DNA from: Rhynchospora pubera
Lineage: Eukaryota; Streptophyta; Magnoliopsida; Poales; Cyperaceae
Assembly: GCA_028095005.1 (NCBI GenBank)
Contig: CM051459.1
Span: 15,424,699 to 15,488,698, forward strand
Direction of reading: 5' to 3'
DNA length: 64,000 nt
Shown: piece after piece, positions 22,501 through 34,442 of the stretch
How positions within the stretch are numbered: position 1 is the first letter of the stretch
Layout of the letters: each line of letters opens with the position of its first letter
Translations under genes and position numbers: made by a program
Notes under the pieces: generated by a model
What the model saw: only the letters and a program-made list of their open reading frames with translations
What the model was told of the DNA's origin: nothing
Databases searched by the model: none

Positions 22501-24403
22501 TCATTTTTCGAGATCCAAAATTCAAACGGTCAATCCAAACCGTTCAAGTTGTTCTCCATATTGAAATATCTTTGGAGACCAAATTTTATATTTTTTTGAA
22601 TTTTTTTGCTATTTATTATGATATTTTTAAAAATATTATGATTAGAGTATTTCAGGCCCTCTAATTTGAAAATATCATAATAAATAGCAAAAAAATTCGA
22701 AAAAATGTAAAATTTGGTCTCCAAAGGTATTTCAATATTTTGATCAACTTGAACGGTTTGGATCGACCGTTTGACTTTTAAATTTCGAAAAACGAGCCAA
22801 TAGAAAATTGATGGCACGTGCCATCGATGGCGCGTTAGCCATTCTCTTAGTTAATTCTGGTTTTTTTTTTCAATTTCCTTTTGAATCAACGCACTTTCCC
22901 CTTAAATTTAGTAGAAAGTTTGGTTTTTGTTCTGATTGATTCTGAATATTTATTTAATTTTTTTTTGTAAGAGGACACAAAGATTTATGTACAGAAAAAC
23001 ACAATTAATCAGACAGGTTTGTGTCCATTTGTGTACACTTTTATTAATAAATAAAATAGATAAATAGTATCATTCCTTTTTTTATAGAATTTCTCTCCAT
23101 TCTTGATTTTAGGCATATGCATCTGCTGAGGCAGAGAAAGCAGCCCTCGAGCTTCCTAAAATACCTTCCTTCCATAAGTTTGCAAATAGGTTGCACACTG
23201 AAGAATCTGATCAAAGACGCCGCCTCTTAAGTGGAGATCCTGAAATCAGCTTTAGGTTTCCTGCTTGTCAGAATCAGATTCCTTTCTCGAATCATGATAT
23301 TCCAAGAATGTCTACAAACAGCTATCCATGTCCCACAATCAGGGAAGATGTAGTAGAGTGTAGCGGTGTGCCTGAAAATAGACTGATCTTTAGAACTGCA
23401 TGGGTTGATGTAGACCTGGTAAGAGTTGATGGTGTGAAGGATGCATCGGCAATTGAAAGGTGGCTGGATCAGTCTTTCGAAGCTTATCCCGAGTTTTACA
23501 GTCGATTGTGTATTCCTGAACGAGAGGAGCCAGTGGAAGTTGTAGCCTTGCAGAATGCAAGGCTAGGTGGGAGCTTGCCCTCACAGGCGGAAGATAGCAA
23601 GAAGAATTCAGAGGGTCGGGCTCATGGAGTGGAGCGGGTCAAGCAGGGGATATTGGATTATGTGGCAACATTGCTGAAGCCGCTTTACAAGACCAACAAG
23701 CTAGATCGGGAGGGTTATAAGGCGATCATGAAGAAGACTGTCACTAAGGTAGAACCTTTTTTTTCCTGTTTTTTTGTTTGGTATTCACCTTTTGGAGCTA
23801 GATCGGGGGAGTTATGATGCCAGGTTTCATTAAAATCTGATCTAGTCAGACCAGAAGATCAGAAGTTTTTTGTTCTGGTGGCATGATGGATTGACCCTAT
23901 CCAAAGTAGTATCTTCTGATTTTGCATGTATTCTGAGTTCGTAAACAAATTTGGGCCAATTTTATTTCTAAAAATTAATTAGGATTTGGCCATGGCTGGG
24001 AACTTCCCCATCTGCCATCAGGTTAAACATCCCAATAAATAACTCAGCAACCACACCCTATTATCTATTAAAGCTCTTAGTTTATTGTATCTCCCTCATC
24101 TCATCTTTGCCAGGTTCTGGATCAGTTGTCAGAGGCAGAAAAAGGGATGTCAGCTTTTGAATTTCTTGATTTCAAACGGAAGAACAAGGTATGACCCATG
24201 GTTTCAGATTTATCTAAACTAGTGGTAAAACTTTCTTTTCATTCTTTTTGTTGCCAATTCTTAGTTTTTGATAAAGAAAATCTCATTCTACTTCTCAGAT
24301 CACATGATAACTAACATGTATCCATAATCAATTGCAGATTCGTACTTTAGTTGACAAATTGATCGAGAGGCAAATGCAAGCTAGAGGAGTTTCTGGCTCT
24401 TGA
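16526..24403 (+). CDS. LDL3: Lysine-specific histone demethylase 1 homolog 3 (SWIRM + amine oxidase)
   Basis: Eight coding exons joined at GT-AG sites in consistent frame: 16526-18090, 19224-19365, 19591-21591, 21676-21769, 21840-22222, 23113-23748, 24114-24188, 24338-24403. They encode 1653 residues, close to the roughly 1630 of Arabidopsis LDL3. Residues 1-520 are charged and probably disordered. The SWIRM domain spans about 521-582 (RNMILSHWRKDVR...GYINAGIASEKE). The FAD-dependent amine oxidase follows: GAGPSG dinucleotide motif at 668-673, EARDRIGGRVHT, lysine 1012 at the position of LSD1 Lys661, and LFFAGEATCKEHP near 1100. An alanine-rich helix lies around 1380-1410. A C-terminal SRI-like region (about 1572-1650, FLDFKRKNKIRTLVDKLIERQM) is characteristic of LDL3. 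The family removes H3K4 methylation in the nucleus; LDL3 is reported to act co-transcriptionally through RNA polymerase II. The start is the first in-frame ATG. Intron 5 holds a Mutator-like element. Confidence 0.93.
22451..22846. mobile_element. Mutator-like miniature element (family C) in LDL3 intron 5
   Basis: The inverted termini are GAGAATGGCTAACG and CGTTAGCCATTCTC. A perfect 9-bp target-site duplication, TTAGTTAAT, flanks it at 22442-22450 and 22847-22855. Nine-base duplications are the hallmark of Mutator-like elements. The 396-bp body is palindromic around an AT-rich centre with TTTTTGCTATTTATTATGA. It contains further inner repeats of GTGCCATCGATGGCAC. A second member lies at 52056-52405. 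Confidence 0.88.
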
Positions 24404-25050
24404 TGCGCTTTTTGCAGGAAATTCAACTGTGATCAAGCAATCTGAATTGCAGAAGGATGTGGGTATAATTGGAGTACCTACTTTTTGGCTGCTTAAAAGA
24501 AGGCGGATGATCACCTTTTTCTTTTTTTGTTAATTAGGAAGTTGTGACTGAATGAGGCATATAGAGAAAATAGTGGTCAATGGGCATCTGATTTTAGCTG
24601 TTGGTCATTTTAGCTTAGAAGAATAGCGATATTCTTTTCCTTAGATTATCAAACATGGGACTAGTGTTTTATTTTCTGTTGTACAGTTCTCTAAAAGCTA
24701 AATTGACATACCCAAAAAAGATGCATTCTTATCTGTTCTTCTAGTTTGGAAACCTGAAACTAGAACCCCTGTGATTTTTGTGCTGATTAAATGTGATTAT
24801 GATATTGTACTAGTCTCTCTGATACCAGCTAAGTATTGAAATGTGACTGTCAGTAGAAGTACTGGATGGAATAGTAATTGTTGGAGATAAGCAGGGAATC
24901 TGATGTTGATTATGGTGCAGCTATCCCCTCCATTTAAGGTATGAGTTTACGGAAAGAGAATGCTTATTTCGTTCTTCTTCATCCCTTGCAGGTGCTTTTC
25001 TTTTGGAATTGTTTATCATTTTGACGATTATCTTAATAATACTGTTTCTT
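24404..25050 (+). other. Probable LDL3 3' untranslated region
   Basis: Sequence after the LDL3 stop codon with no further coding content in frame. I see no clean AATAAA signal, so the end of transcription is not placed; near-variants such as AATAAT occur around 25033. Confidence 0.4.
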
Positions 25051-25188
25051 GTTTTTAATTTAGTTAATTTGACTTGCATGTATATAAGCACCAAGAAAGC
25101 TTAGGTATTGCTCTGTAAGGGCATTTTGTTTTGACATAATATTTGTATACACACCCCACCTCTTCTCTACCTGCAGACAACCTTGCAT

Positions 25189-25213
25189 TGGGGGGGGGGG
25201 GGGGACGGGGGGT
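25189..25213. repeat. Poly-G tract
   Basis: A run of G broken once by AC, then GGGGGG. This is unusual in such AT-rich DNA and could form a G-quadruplex or be an assembly-sensitive homopolymer. Confidence 0.8.
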
Positions 25214-26898
25214 GTGAAGAAAAATTACACTTATCTGGTTAGACAACCCCTCTTAACATTTTTTTCTTAGTCTGGACAATTTCTGACTTCAGGTTGAGAT
25301 TTGACTTTTTATTCCTATTGATTACTTTATAATTAATTGAGTATATTATTGATTTTCAGTTATTAGTTTACGATAGCAATAATACATAGGCCTTGATCAA
25401 AATGTTTTTTACGCGGTATTTCATTTCATTTCAATTGATTTCTCAGGATTTTGTTGGATCTAATAACATAGAAATTACAACCAAATGACACCAAATCCGT
25501 TAATTTTGATCACAAAATTTCTAATGAAATGAAATCCTATGTTTGAAAAAAAGGAATTTTGATTAGGGCCATACTTTATTAAATTGTTGTATGTCTTGGC
25601 AAATACAATTAGGAGTCAATTTCAGAGTTTCCATGGTTGAAGAACTTCTTTATTGGCAAATATATTATAAAAGATGTACAATGAAAAGCCAACACTAAAA
25701 CTTATTATGAAACTCTTAAAATAAAAATATCATTTTGCCTCCCAATAAAAGGTGAAACGGCCTACAGACCTTGAAGGGTATTTTGGTAAAATCATTAATA
25801 ATTGTCAATATGGCTTGGTGGCTTCATCTCTTTTTTTTTTTTATTATGGTTAATTAGATAGGGTACTCCTTTTCAGTTTTTCTCTTGGTTGATTAATTAT
25901 TACACATAAAATGAAGAGCAGGCGATGGTTATTAAATATTATACTTTGTTGATACTGAATGTTTTTGTGGACGTTCTTGTTAGACCAATTAAAAACTGGT
26001 TTGTACTACCTGCACTACTTTGATTATGATTTCTTTCTGCAACTATTTGCGCTGTTTTTCCCTGTTTGTATCTATCTAATAAGTGTACAGGTTCTCCCTT
26101 TTTTTTTTTTTCTTTTTTCCTATGGGGCTGTTATGACCAATAGGGATCCCATATTGTGTTTTGAGGTTTCAACCCTAACATCAATGTTTTTCCTTATCTC
26201 TTATGTACATTTTAAATTTACATCTCAACTTAAATATATTCACATCAACAATACATCAATAGGCTTAAAAAATATTAAAAATTAACATAACTTGTATGGT
26301 CAGGTTTGACATAGGGTTGTTCGGTTATCATTTGTATGCTCGTGCTGATTATATTTGGAGTTGATATTATTCTGCAGGTCAGATTTCATAGGATGTGAAT
26401 TTTTTGGTCAGACGGACTTCTCTTTTCACTCTTTTAAAATTTTGTTTATCATGTAATTCAGAATATATCTGGACAAAGAACTAATTGTAGGCAATATTTA
26501 AGAATTTTGTTTAGTACAGACCCATCTGGTAACTGTGTGGTATTGTTGAAATATCCTATACTATAGTTTAGGGTAATATTGTGTTCTCAAACTATCAATC
26601 ACCAAACCAGTGTCTGCACTAGGCCACTGATATCGGTACCTGTCCAGCTTGCATAGTGCAGAAATCTGAGATGTCCTTCTCTACTGAGTTATCAAACCAT
26701 CATCACCAGATCAGTGTAAGTACCAGGCCACAAATATTGGTACCAGATTAGCTTGTCTTGTGTGGAAATTTAAGATGATCTTCCTTGTTATCAGCTTTGT
26801 ACTAATGTTTCATTTGTTTTAACCAGTCCTGATTGTGTCCCTGCTCTGGATGTATCAAATGTACATTTAATACTTTCATGCAGCTTACTGCAGTTACC

Positions 26899-27372
26899 TA
26901 CAATCTTTTAATTTGCTACGTGCGGCAATCTGCAATCTGAGGTAAATTTTGTTACAAAATTCTAATTGTGATTCGAATGTATCAAATGTATCTGTTGACA
27001 ATTTCATCTTGCTTCTCCATAAAGTGTAGTTTTCTACATTCATCTTAACTAGCAAGTGTTGCAAATTACAATCTTTTAATTTGCTACGTGCGGCAATCTG
27101 CAATCTGAGGTAAATTTTGTTACAAAATTCTAATTGTGATTCGAATGTATCAAATGTATCTCTTGACAATTTCATCTTGCTTCAAAGTGTAGTTTTCTAC
27201 ATTCATCTTAACTAGCAAGTGTGGCAATTTGCAACACGAGGTTAATTTTGTTACTCAATTCTCATTTCGATCCAGATGCATAAGCGTGTATGTAATTATT
27301 TCATGCACCTTATCCGTACAATGTGGTGGTCTGCATTCATGTAATAACTTACTAGTGGGGCAATCTGCAGGA
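26899..27372. repeat. Tandem repeat, about 168-bp unit, two close copies plus one diverged
   Basis: The block starting TACAATCTTTTAATTTGC at 26899 recurs at 27067, 168 bases on, with small indels. Shared words include GTGCGGCAATCTGCAATCTG and ACATTCATCTTAACTAGCAAG. A third, diverged copy follows at about 27220-27372 (GGCAATTTGCAAC...GGGGCAATCTGCAG). An open frame across it on the minus strand simply repeats itself and is not a gene. Confidence 0.8.
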
Positions 27373-30300
27373 GGTGAAGTTCTCCTCCATGGTTGGGAGA
27401 AAAAGTTGGGCAGGTGTGTCTGTTGTTAATTCAAGTATAATTTGTATTATCAATTCTCCTTCATTTCACAGTAGTTTCTTATTTGTTTTGCTTTTTTCCT
27501 TTTAGGAAGGAAAAATGTAAATTTCTATCGTACTATATTCATTTCTATTACGAGCATGCTTCTAATTATGTTCCTGTGTTTTTTTCCAAAACAGGTTTAT
27601 TTTGCAAATTTCAGAGAACTTTTTTTCATACAGCAGGGTGACAGAACAGAAGTAGCGAGGCCGCAAGGGGGTATATGAATGGGGGTGAATTTGGAACCAA
27701 TTGCTCATAAAATGGATTTCAAAAGTGAATACGTTCAATGAGTTAATATGGATTTGAATTCAAGCCATATATTTTACTGTCTACGGATTCATGCAGATTA
27801 ATTTGTATCTATGAATCCGAGTGCACCAAATAATATAGGTAATAAAAAATCAGCATTTTATAGAAATGTATTTATGTAGATTCTAGTATTCATGTCTGTA
27901 ATATCACATGCAAAAAGAGTCCACCTCTTGGAACCAACAAAGTTTTAAGCACTTAACTGTTTTCATATTGGTTTACGGCCAATTTTGGTCAGTGACTGAG
28001 ATTATAACAGGTTCGTTTTTTCTTTTAATTTATTAAAAAAATAGAGTGTTGAAGGCACATAAAAATATAGCTGTACATTTATAAAGTTATCCCTTCATAA
28101 TGTTATATTATGAAGTCTGCCATATAATTGATTGAGCATGCTACTGCATTGCGTTTTAACTAAAGACGTAAATACAGTTTACCTCAAAATTAATATATCG
28201 TGTACAAATATTCACAATTTTTTTTAAAATTAGGCTAAGAGGTAATTTGATTTTAACCTATCGTGTATCAAAATTAATCTATCACCACCGACAGTTCCCA
28301 CGAATCGGTAAATTGTTAATTAACCTTCACATATTATTTGTATTATTCTAATTTCGGTATAAATTGTATCAATTTTCAGCACCTGCTAAATTTGTAAGAA
28401 ATATGTATTTATTTCTACAAGCAACTGAAGAGGTCCATATCCGCGAGGTAAATAGTAAAAAAGTTAAAAAAAAAAAAACAGAATAGACAAATTTTGAAAG
28501 GCCAAGCTGGTGAACTTTTATTTTTCTTTATGAATTCAGAACAGAATCAGCAGATAAAACATCATGCCTTGGATAAGAAGAAGATTGAGTCGACTTTTGT
28601 GTGAGGAAAAGAGAATGCAACCCGATCTGGTATACAATTAAACTCCACCATCAAAGCTGGTCGCCTTGACTTCTGTGCTAGACTACCACTACCAGTGGCA
28701 GTCTGTCCAGTTCCCCATCCCGTCCCTCAAAAGTCAATGTAGTTGGGAAACACAAAACCCAAAAGGTCAACGCGGAAATACTTATGATACAGGTCTTCAA
28801 CTTCCAAGTAAATAGCACCAGAAGTTTGTTGGCAAGCGAACACAAATTTATGTCAGTACTTATTTCACAGATTCTTTATTCTTCCTTAAACTTCCAATAA
28901 AGTTGACTGGGGTCAACTTTAACTTTGGTACTAAGTTGTGGGTTGTGTACATGTGTGGCCGGCTTGTGATATATCCCCAATACCGAAACTAGCTATAAAT
29001 GATAAATGCTGCTTAAAATTTTAAATTTCGAACATCCGATGCTATGAAGTCTTTACTTTTGATTTATGATTTGGTATTGTAAAAATTAATAGTACTATTC
29101 AAGTATCCAACCCCTTAGTGAGATTGCATATTATAAGCGACGAGAGAGGATGGAGGACAAAAAAGTGGACACGTGAGAAAACCAGCTATGCGAGAAAAAT
29201 ATAAACTCATTCGAACCATCCAGTTCGATCTGATTTTGTAAAACTTATCTGTACATCTCAAATTCTAACTTCTCTGTTTCATTTTTATTGAAATACTTTT
29301 ATATATTATATACTTACTATGAACATCAACTGATACACATATATCGTTTAAAATATTTGCATTGCATATATGCGCATTTTCTTTTTTACGATTTCGACAT
29401 CTATTTAGTATCCGTACCACAGATACAGAGTTTCCTAATTCACTCCGGGTACACACCTTGTGCCGCATAGCCTATGATTTTTCAGTTCCGAATTAGCATT
29501 TTGGTCCAAGAATTTAATTGAATTTTTGCTTAGGTAATATTATTAAAAAAAATAGGCATGGGCCTTTAAGGTTATAGCCCAAATATGCACAACATGGCTT
29601 TGCAAATTGCAATTCAACATTAACTATTTAACTGTGTGATTCCGGAATCCTATTCAGACTTTAATGAGCGCATACTTATAGGTTCTCTATCCATTCAATT
29701 GAAACTAGAAATGTCTAAGATTAACTTTAGGGTCTCACCACGCATTAAACTGGAAAGTTTCCTTTGTTATGAGCTGTGTATCACAATATGAACGATCACA
29801 GAGATTTGAAAAAAAAAAAAGGAAAAGTTACGCACAACATACACAAAATAATCCTCTACGAAAATTTAGTCTACTACAGAATTTTCTTGCAAAATATATT
29901 TATTATTTATATTAGACAAGGGTTCAGCTGCTTCTAAAAATAGACTTATATATTTTGAGTTAGATACTTAGATGAACCAAGTCAGATCTAATCCTCCAGT
30001 TCCATCAAGCAATACATAATAGGTAATAATCAGAGTGGCTATTATCAAAATCGTTCAGTTTTTTTTTTAAATTAATGGCTCAAATTCATACAGATATACT
30101 CAGAGAGGTTTTTACAATGAGAGGTCTTTTCTTTTCCGTACGGAATACTCAAAAATCCCTTTCAATATTATCCCAACACAAATCTTCTTAAAATAAGTAG
30201 ATTGATAAATACTAAACAATCATTCTTAGTTTACAAATTCATCCCTTAAGCTCCAACTACAAATCGTTCTCGTTTCTCTTGCGGCGTCACCAAACCGGTA

Positions 30301-31869
30301 CCAAATACCAATGTTTACCTCCTCTTTTTCAGATCTTGCAATTCGCTCCATATTATCTGGATTATTTTGTGAAAAAGTTGCATCCATGGGAATAAGGAAT
30401 ACCTAGTCCAACCAAACATCCAATATCTATCAAAGAGATAATTACAGCAGTAAATGTTTTTTCAAATAATAAACTTGGTTTAAACAAACTTTTTTTTCTT
30501 CTATTCAAACTATATGTATGTACCCCTTATCTTTAGTAATACATTGGGAAACATTTGGATGTATCTTTTATAATGGTAAAGGATATTAAGCATTTATTGA
30601 AATTAGTTAACCATAGCCAAATCCGTTTCCTCTTAGAAGAAAACGATATATAATTATTAAACATTCGTAAACTTCATGTTTTGTACTGGATGATTTATTT
30701 AACTGGCTAATTTTCTACTATTAAAAGAGTTCTATACATGATTTTACAAATTAAATTCTAGCTAGTTTTAATAATCAATCCTTAATTTAGAGATAAAGTG
30801 CATGCATCTTCAGTAGATGTTGCAGGATACCCATGAACATTTCATTTAAACAAATTTTAGAAGCATTAACTCCATCTTTCTTGAAAACATATATTTCAAT
30901 TGGCATTTCATAATGTCCAGTGTATCTAATTACAGAGAAATACTAAATCCCAAATTACATTTTCTTATATTTGCTTTTAAAAGCTGGCCTTTTATTTGAA
31001 AAGATGAGAATGTCATATTTTTCCTAATTATTGCTCTTGAGATTGATAAGTTGTTGCTTTTCAATAATATCTTCAATACCACAGACATATATAATCCGCT
31101 TATTTTTGAAGGGTAGTTTACCATCCCATTACTGTTCATGTGTCGTTGCCTCATTGGAAAAGGCAGAACTAATAATAGCACCATGATCAATATTGCCATT
31201 ACCAATATCTAAGTTCCGTATCATATTGTTGAATATACCTTGCTTATTATAGTTTCTCAATCAAGGTGAGAGGAAGAAGAGAGATTAATGAAAGACAGAA
31301 TAATAATTCTATTGATTGTAATTTACAAGTACAAGGATCTTTATATAGACACTGAGTTTACATCCAAGAACAAGAATTAGAGGAAATACTTACAAGGAGA
31401 CAACGGTCATTTGTTAGCAGCGGAAGTTTGTTACAAAACGCATCTCAGACTCTCAGCTCGAAGCAGTTTCTGGTATGGTTGGATTCAGATGTGAACAGAC
31501 CTGACACGACTTACTGCCGCTTGGTTTCTGATCATTAACACTTATACCTATTAAGTGACTGGAATTAATTCAATTGTATACTAATTAAAGCATCAATTAT
31601 TTTTTTTTGAAATAATTGTGGATTCCCATCCAGCACTGTTCTCACCAACACATATGTTCGTCAGGACAATTATGTCAAGAAATTGAGAGCAAAGAGTTAT
31701 TAGGTACTCATTTATTATGACAACCGAAATAACTATAATTGCATGCAGCTACGAATACCTATAATTTTCAAACTATGTTTCCAAAGAAAAAAATTTAACA
31801 ATATTTTTGTTAATGGATTTTACACAGGTATGTTTCCAAACAGGAATTATAAGTGCCATTGGCAAATAT

Positions 31870-32109
31870 ATCATCCCAGCCATCGCTAAATACAAAGTGA
31901 GCATATACAACAAATAAGGTGAACATATAAACGATCTAAGTGAACACTTACAAACAAATAAGTGTTGTCATCACTTGTTCAGAAGTTCACATGCATATTC
32001 AACTTATTTTTATTGAACTTATCTATCTGTATGTGTTCACTTAGATCGTCTATATGTTCACTTTGTTTTCTATATATGTTCACTTTATATTTAGCGATGG
32101 CAGGGATGA
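31870..32109. mobile_element. Foldback element with arms of about 37 bp or more
   Basis: The left arm, TCATCCCAGCCATCGCTAAA, and the right arm ending TTTAGCGATGGCAGGGATGA are near-perfect inverted repeats. The inverted similarity continues through GTGAACATATA/TATATGTTCAC and GATCTAAGTGAACAC. No clear target-site duplication is seen, so the superfamily is unknown. Confidence 0.65.
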
Positions 32110-34442
32110 CAAAACTACAGATGACAGTAATCAATTTCCGTTTCCAAATACTTCGCTATTTTTTGTATAGGACCCCTTGCCAAGAAAGTAAAACTAAAAT
32201 ATTAGTAAATATTTTTATGAACATTGTAACATTATTATATTAGCAATTCAGTATTCACATAAATAGAACTGTTTACGTTCTTCAATTTAAATCTGGTTTA
32301 TTTACTGGCATAATTTTATGTTTATGCAACTTAAAAGAACGAAAATTTGGACCATTCTTTAATATGGACCAACGGTTATAATTGATTTAATAAAAAAAAA
32401 TAAAGCTCAAACTAGATTGCAAATCAATGCTAGCTCATGACAGAAAGTTCCAAAAGGAATTGTATTAATTTTATTTAGTCTTACACGGAACTAATCAGTA
32501 AGCTCTCGTAGACTCGTAGTCATCTCTCCTATTTGGTTTCAACTTTGAGAAGAGTAGCATCGATTGTAATTAACTCGAGGCATTCCTAGCCATCATACCT
32601 AAGTGTGTGCTGCATATTATAACATAGAATTTACATCAATAAAAAGTTTCAGAAATAGATTTACACATTATTAATTCGTATCTGTGTAGATATGAATATG
32701 ATCATGAATGAGTTTTTATTTTTTTCCTTTTGCATAAATATTATGGATGGTTGTTCAATAACAACCCAAGGATTATATAACTAGAAGAGGATTTCGTGTC
32801 CACTTTTGGATGTCGCAAATATAATATTTCACTTCTTATTATTTTATTTTAAAACAGGTAGTCTGATTCTAACTGTTGATCTTATATATTTATTTTCCAC
32901 GGATGCGTTACCATAAAATTTTATAATTTTAGGAGTTAATTTGATACTTGATCAAGAGGTTTAAATTGAATAAATTAAAATTAATCTATCACTATAAGAA
33001 AGATGCATGACCTTTACATAGATTTTTATAGCTAGATTTTTTTATTGATGATGGATCTTGTTCTATCGCTTAACAAATTTTTTTTTGCAAGATTCAATTT
33101 TCTATTAATAACTCTTTAAAAATCTAATAATTTATTAGAGTTTTCTGAATCTTGTAGTATCTAGTGTATCACACAGTTAATTTGATTCTTTCAACTTTGA
33201 CATCTTAATCAAGTATAAAATGAATTTTAAAAATTATAAAATTTTAGGACAACATATACGTCATTATGATTTGAATTTGAGTTTAAATTTCATTTTTTTA
33301 AATAAAAATAAAAAATAAAATATGATATTTGTGGCGCTCCAAATAGGACGCCGCAACCCTCTCATATTAAGTGTCTTAAAAAAAATGTGGATATCTGAAT
33401 AAATAGAATTTCAATTTGCACATCGCTATATCTTATTAAGAATCAATCATTAGTCTCATGCAAAAAAAAAAAAAAATTACAGGATGGTGATCACATTTTT
33501 GAAAGTGTAATTCTTTATAAATATTTAATTAGTAAATAAAAGTTACCAGACTTGATCCTTACCTTATCATTAAAAAAAATCACTCTGTACTTGTTTTTCC
33601 TTTTCTTTACTATCAAATTGTATTTGTGAACTATCAATAGCTTAATCTTTTAGGTAAATATTGACATGATTAATATAATACAGATATGAATTATATAATT
33701 TCAGCATTATTTAATGATATTTTTAATCGGTTTCTGTCACATCCTCACCGTACCACGTCATAAACATTTTCGTTCGGTAACGTTCAACTATAAGTACGAC
33801 CACTTTGTCATTAACTGCACTTAATTTGCTCCCACTCATTAGCAGACCTATCACCAAAGACTGCCTGTAGACACTTGTGACGGAAACAGCTAGAAACAAA
33901 TAAGAGCTAATTATATGTAATTTGATTTTCCGAATAAACAACAGACCATTGATACTATTGAATATGTTAATTAAGAAGGATGCTCCAGTCTCCACACTGG
34001 CTATTTCTTCCCAACCACTCCACATGCGTTCACCCATCCATTGTCTTGCAATTCTTTGCACATTTTGAAATTTCATTCTCAATATAGTATCTCTATTTTG
34101 TGTGCACACGTGGCAGAATAAATTGGCAAAAGCTCTTTAGTAAAGGAAGTGTTAGCCTGGGCGTTCCAACCACCACCTACCCCTTCTCTATTCTCCAGCA
34201 CTAGATTTTAATGAATCCATTCAATTCATTTATCTCATCTCCATTTCTCTCTCTACGCAGGGACCCAAAGTGCCCCCCACCACTCCAAACTCTCGTCTCC
34301 TTCTCTAGTTCTGTCGTCTCCATCTCCACTAATTAGTTGTCTGGTGGTTTGCTTCAATCAACAACTCGACAGTACAATTCCCGGCCCAAGCCAGTACTTG
34401 GTACACCCGAGCTTGTTTCATCCTACATTGCCTTTTTCTTCC

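Larger units (their letters stand above)
25214..34300. other. Long gene-poor intergenic region
   Basis: I recognise no protein-coding gene over about 9 kb. Open frames such as 25959-26285, 30930-31205 and 33723-34109 lack domains and share the local AT bias. Recognisable structure is limited to the tandem 168-bp repeat at 26899-27372 and the inverted repeat at 31870-32109. Confidence 0.5.

Noticed and set aside
23191..23817. Separate 208-codon frame
   Set aside because: It is not its own gene: it is LDL3 exon 6 read through the donor site at 23749.
33723..34109. 128-codon minus-strand frame just upstream of the BODYGUARD-like gene
   Set aside because: It has no recognisable motif and intergenic composition, and it overlaps the probable promoter of the neighbouring gene.
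34344..34442. N-terminal extension of the BODYGUARD-like frame
   Set aside because: The frame opens with GTG, not ATG, and family proteins start near 34485. The first usable ATG is 34443.
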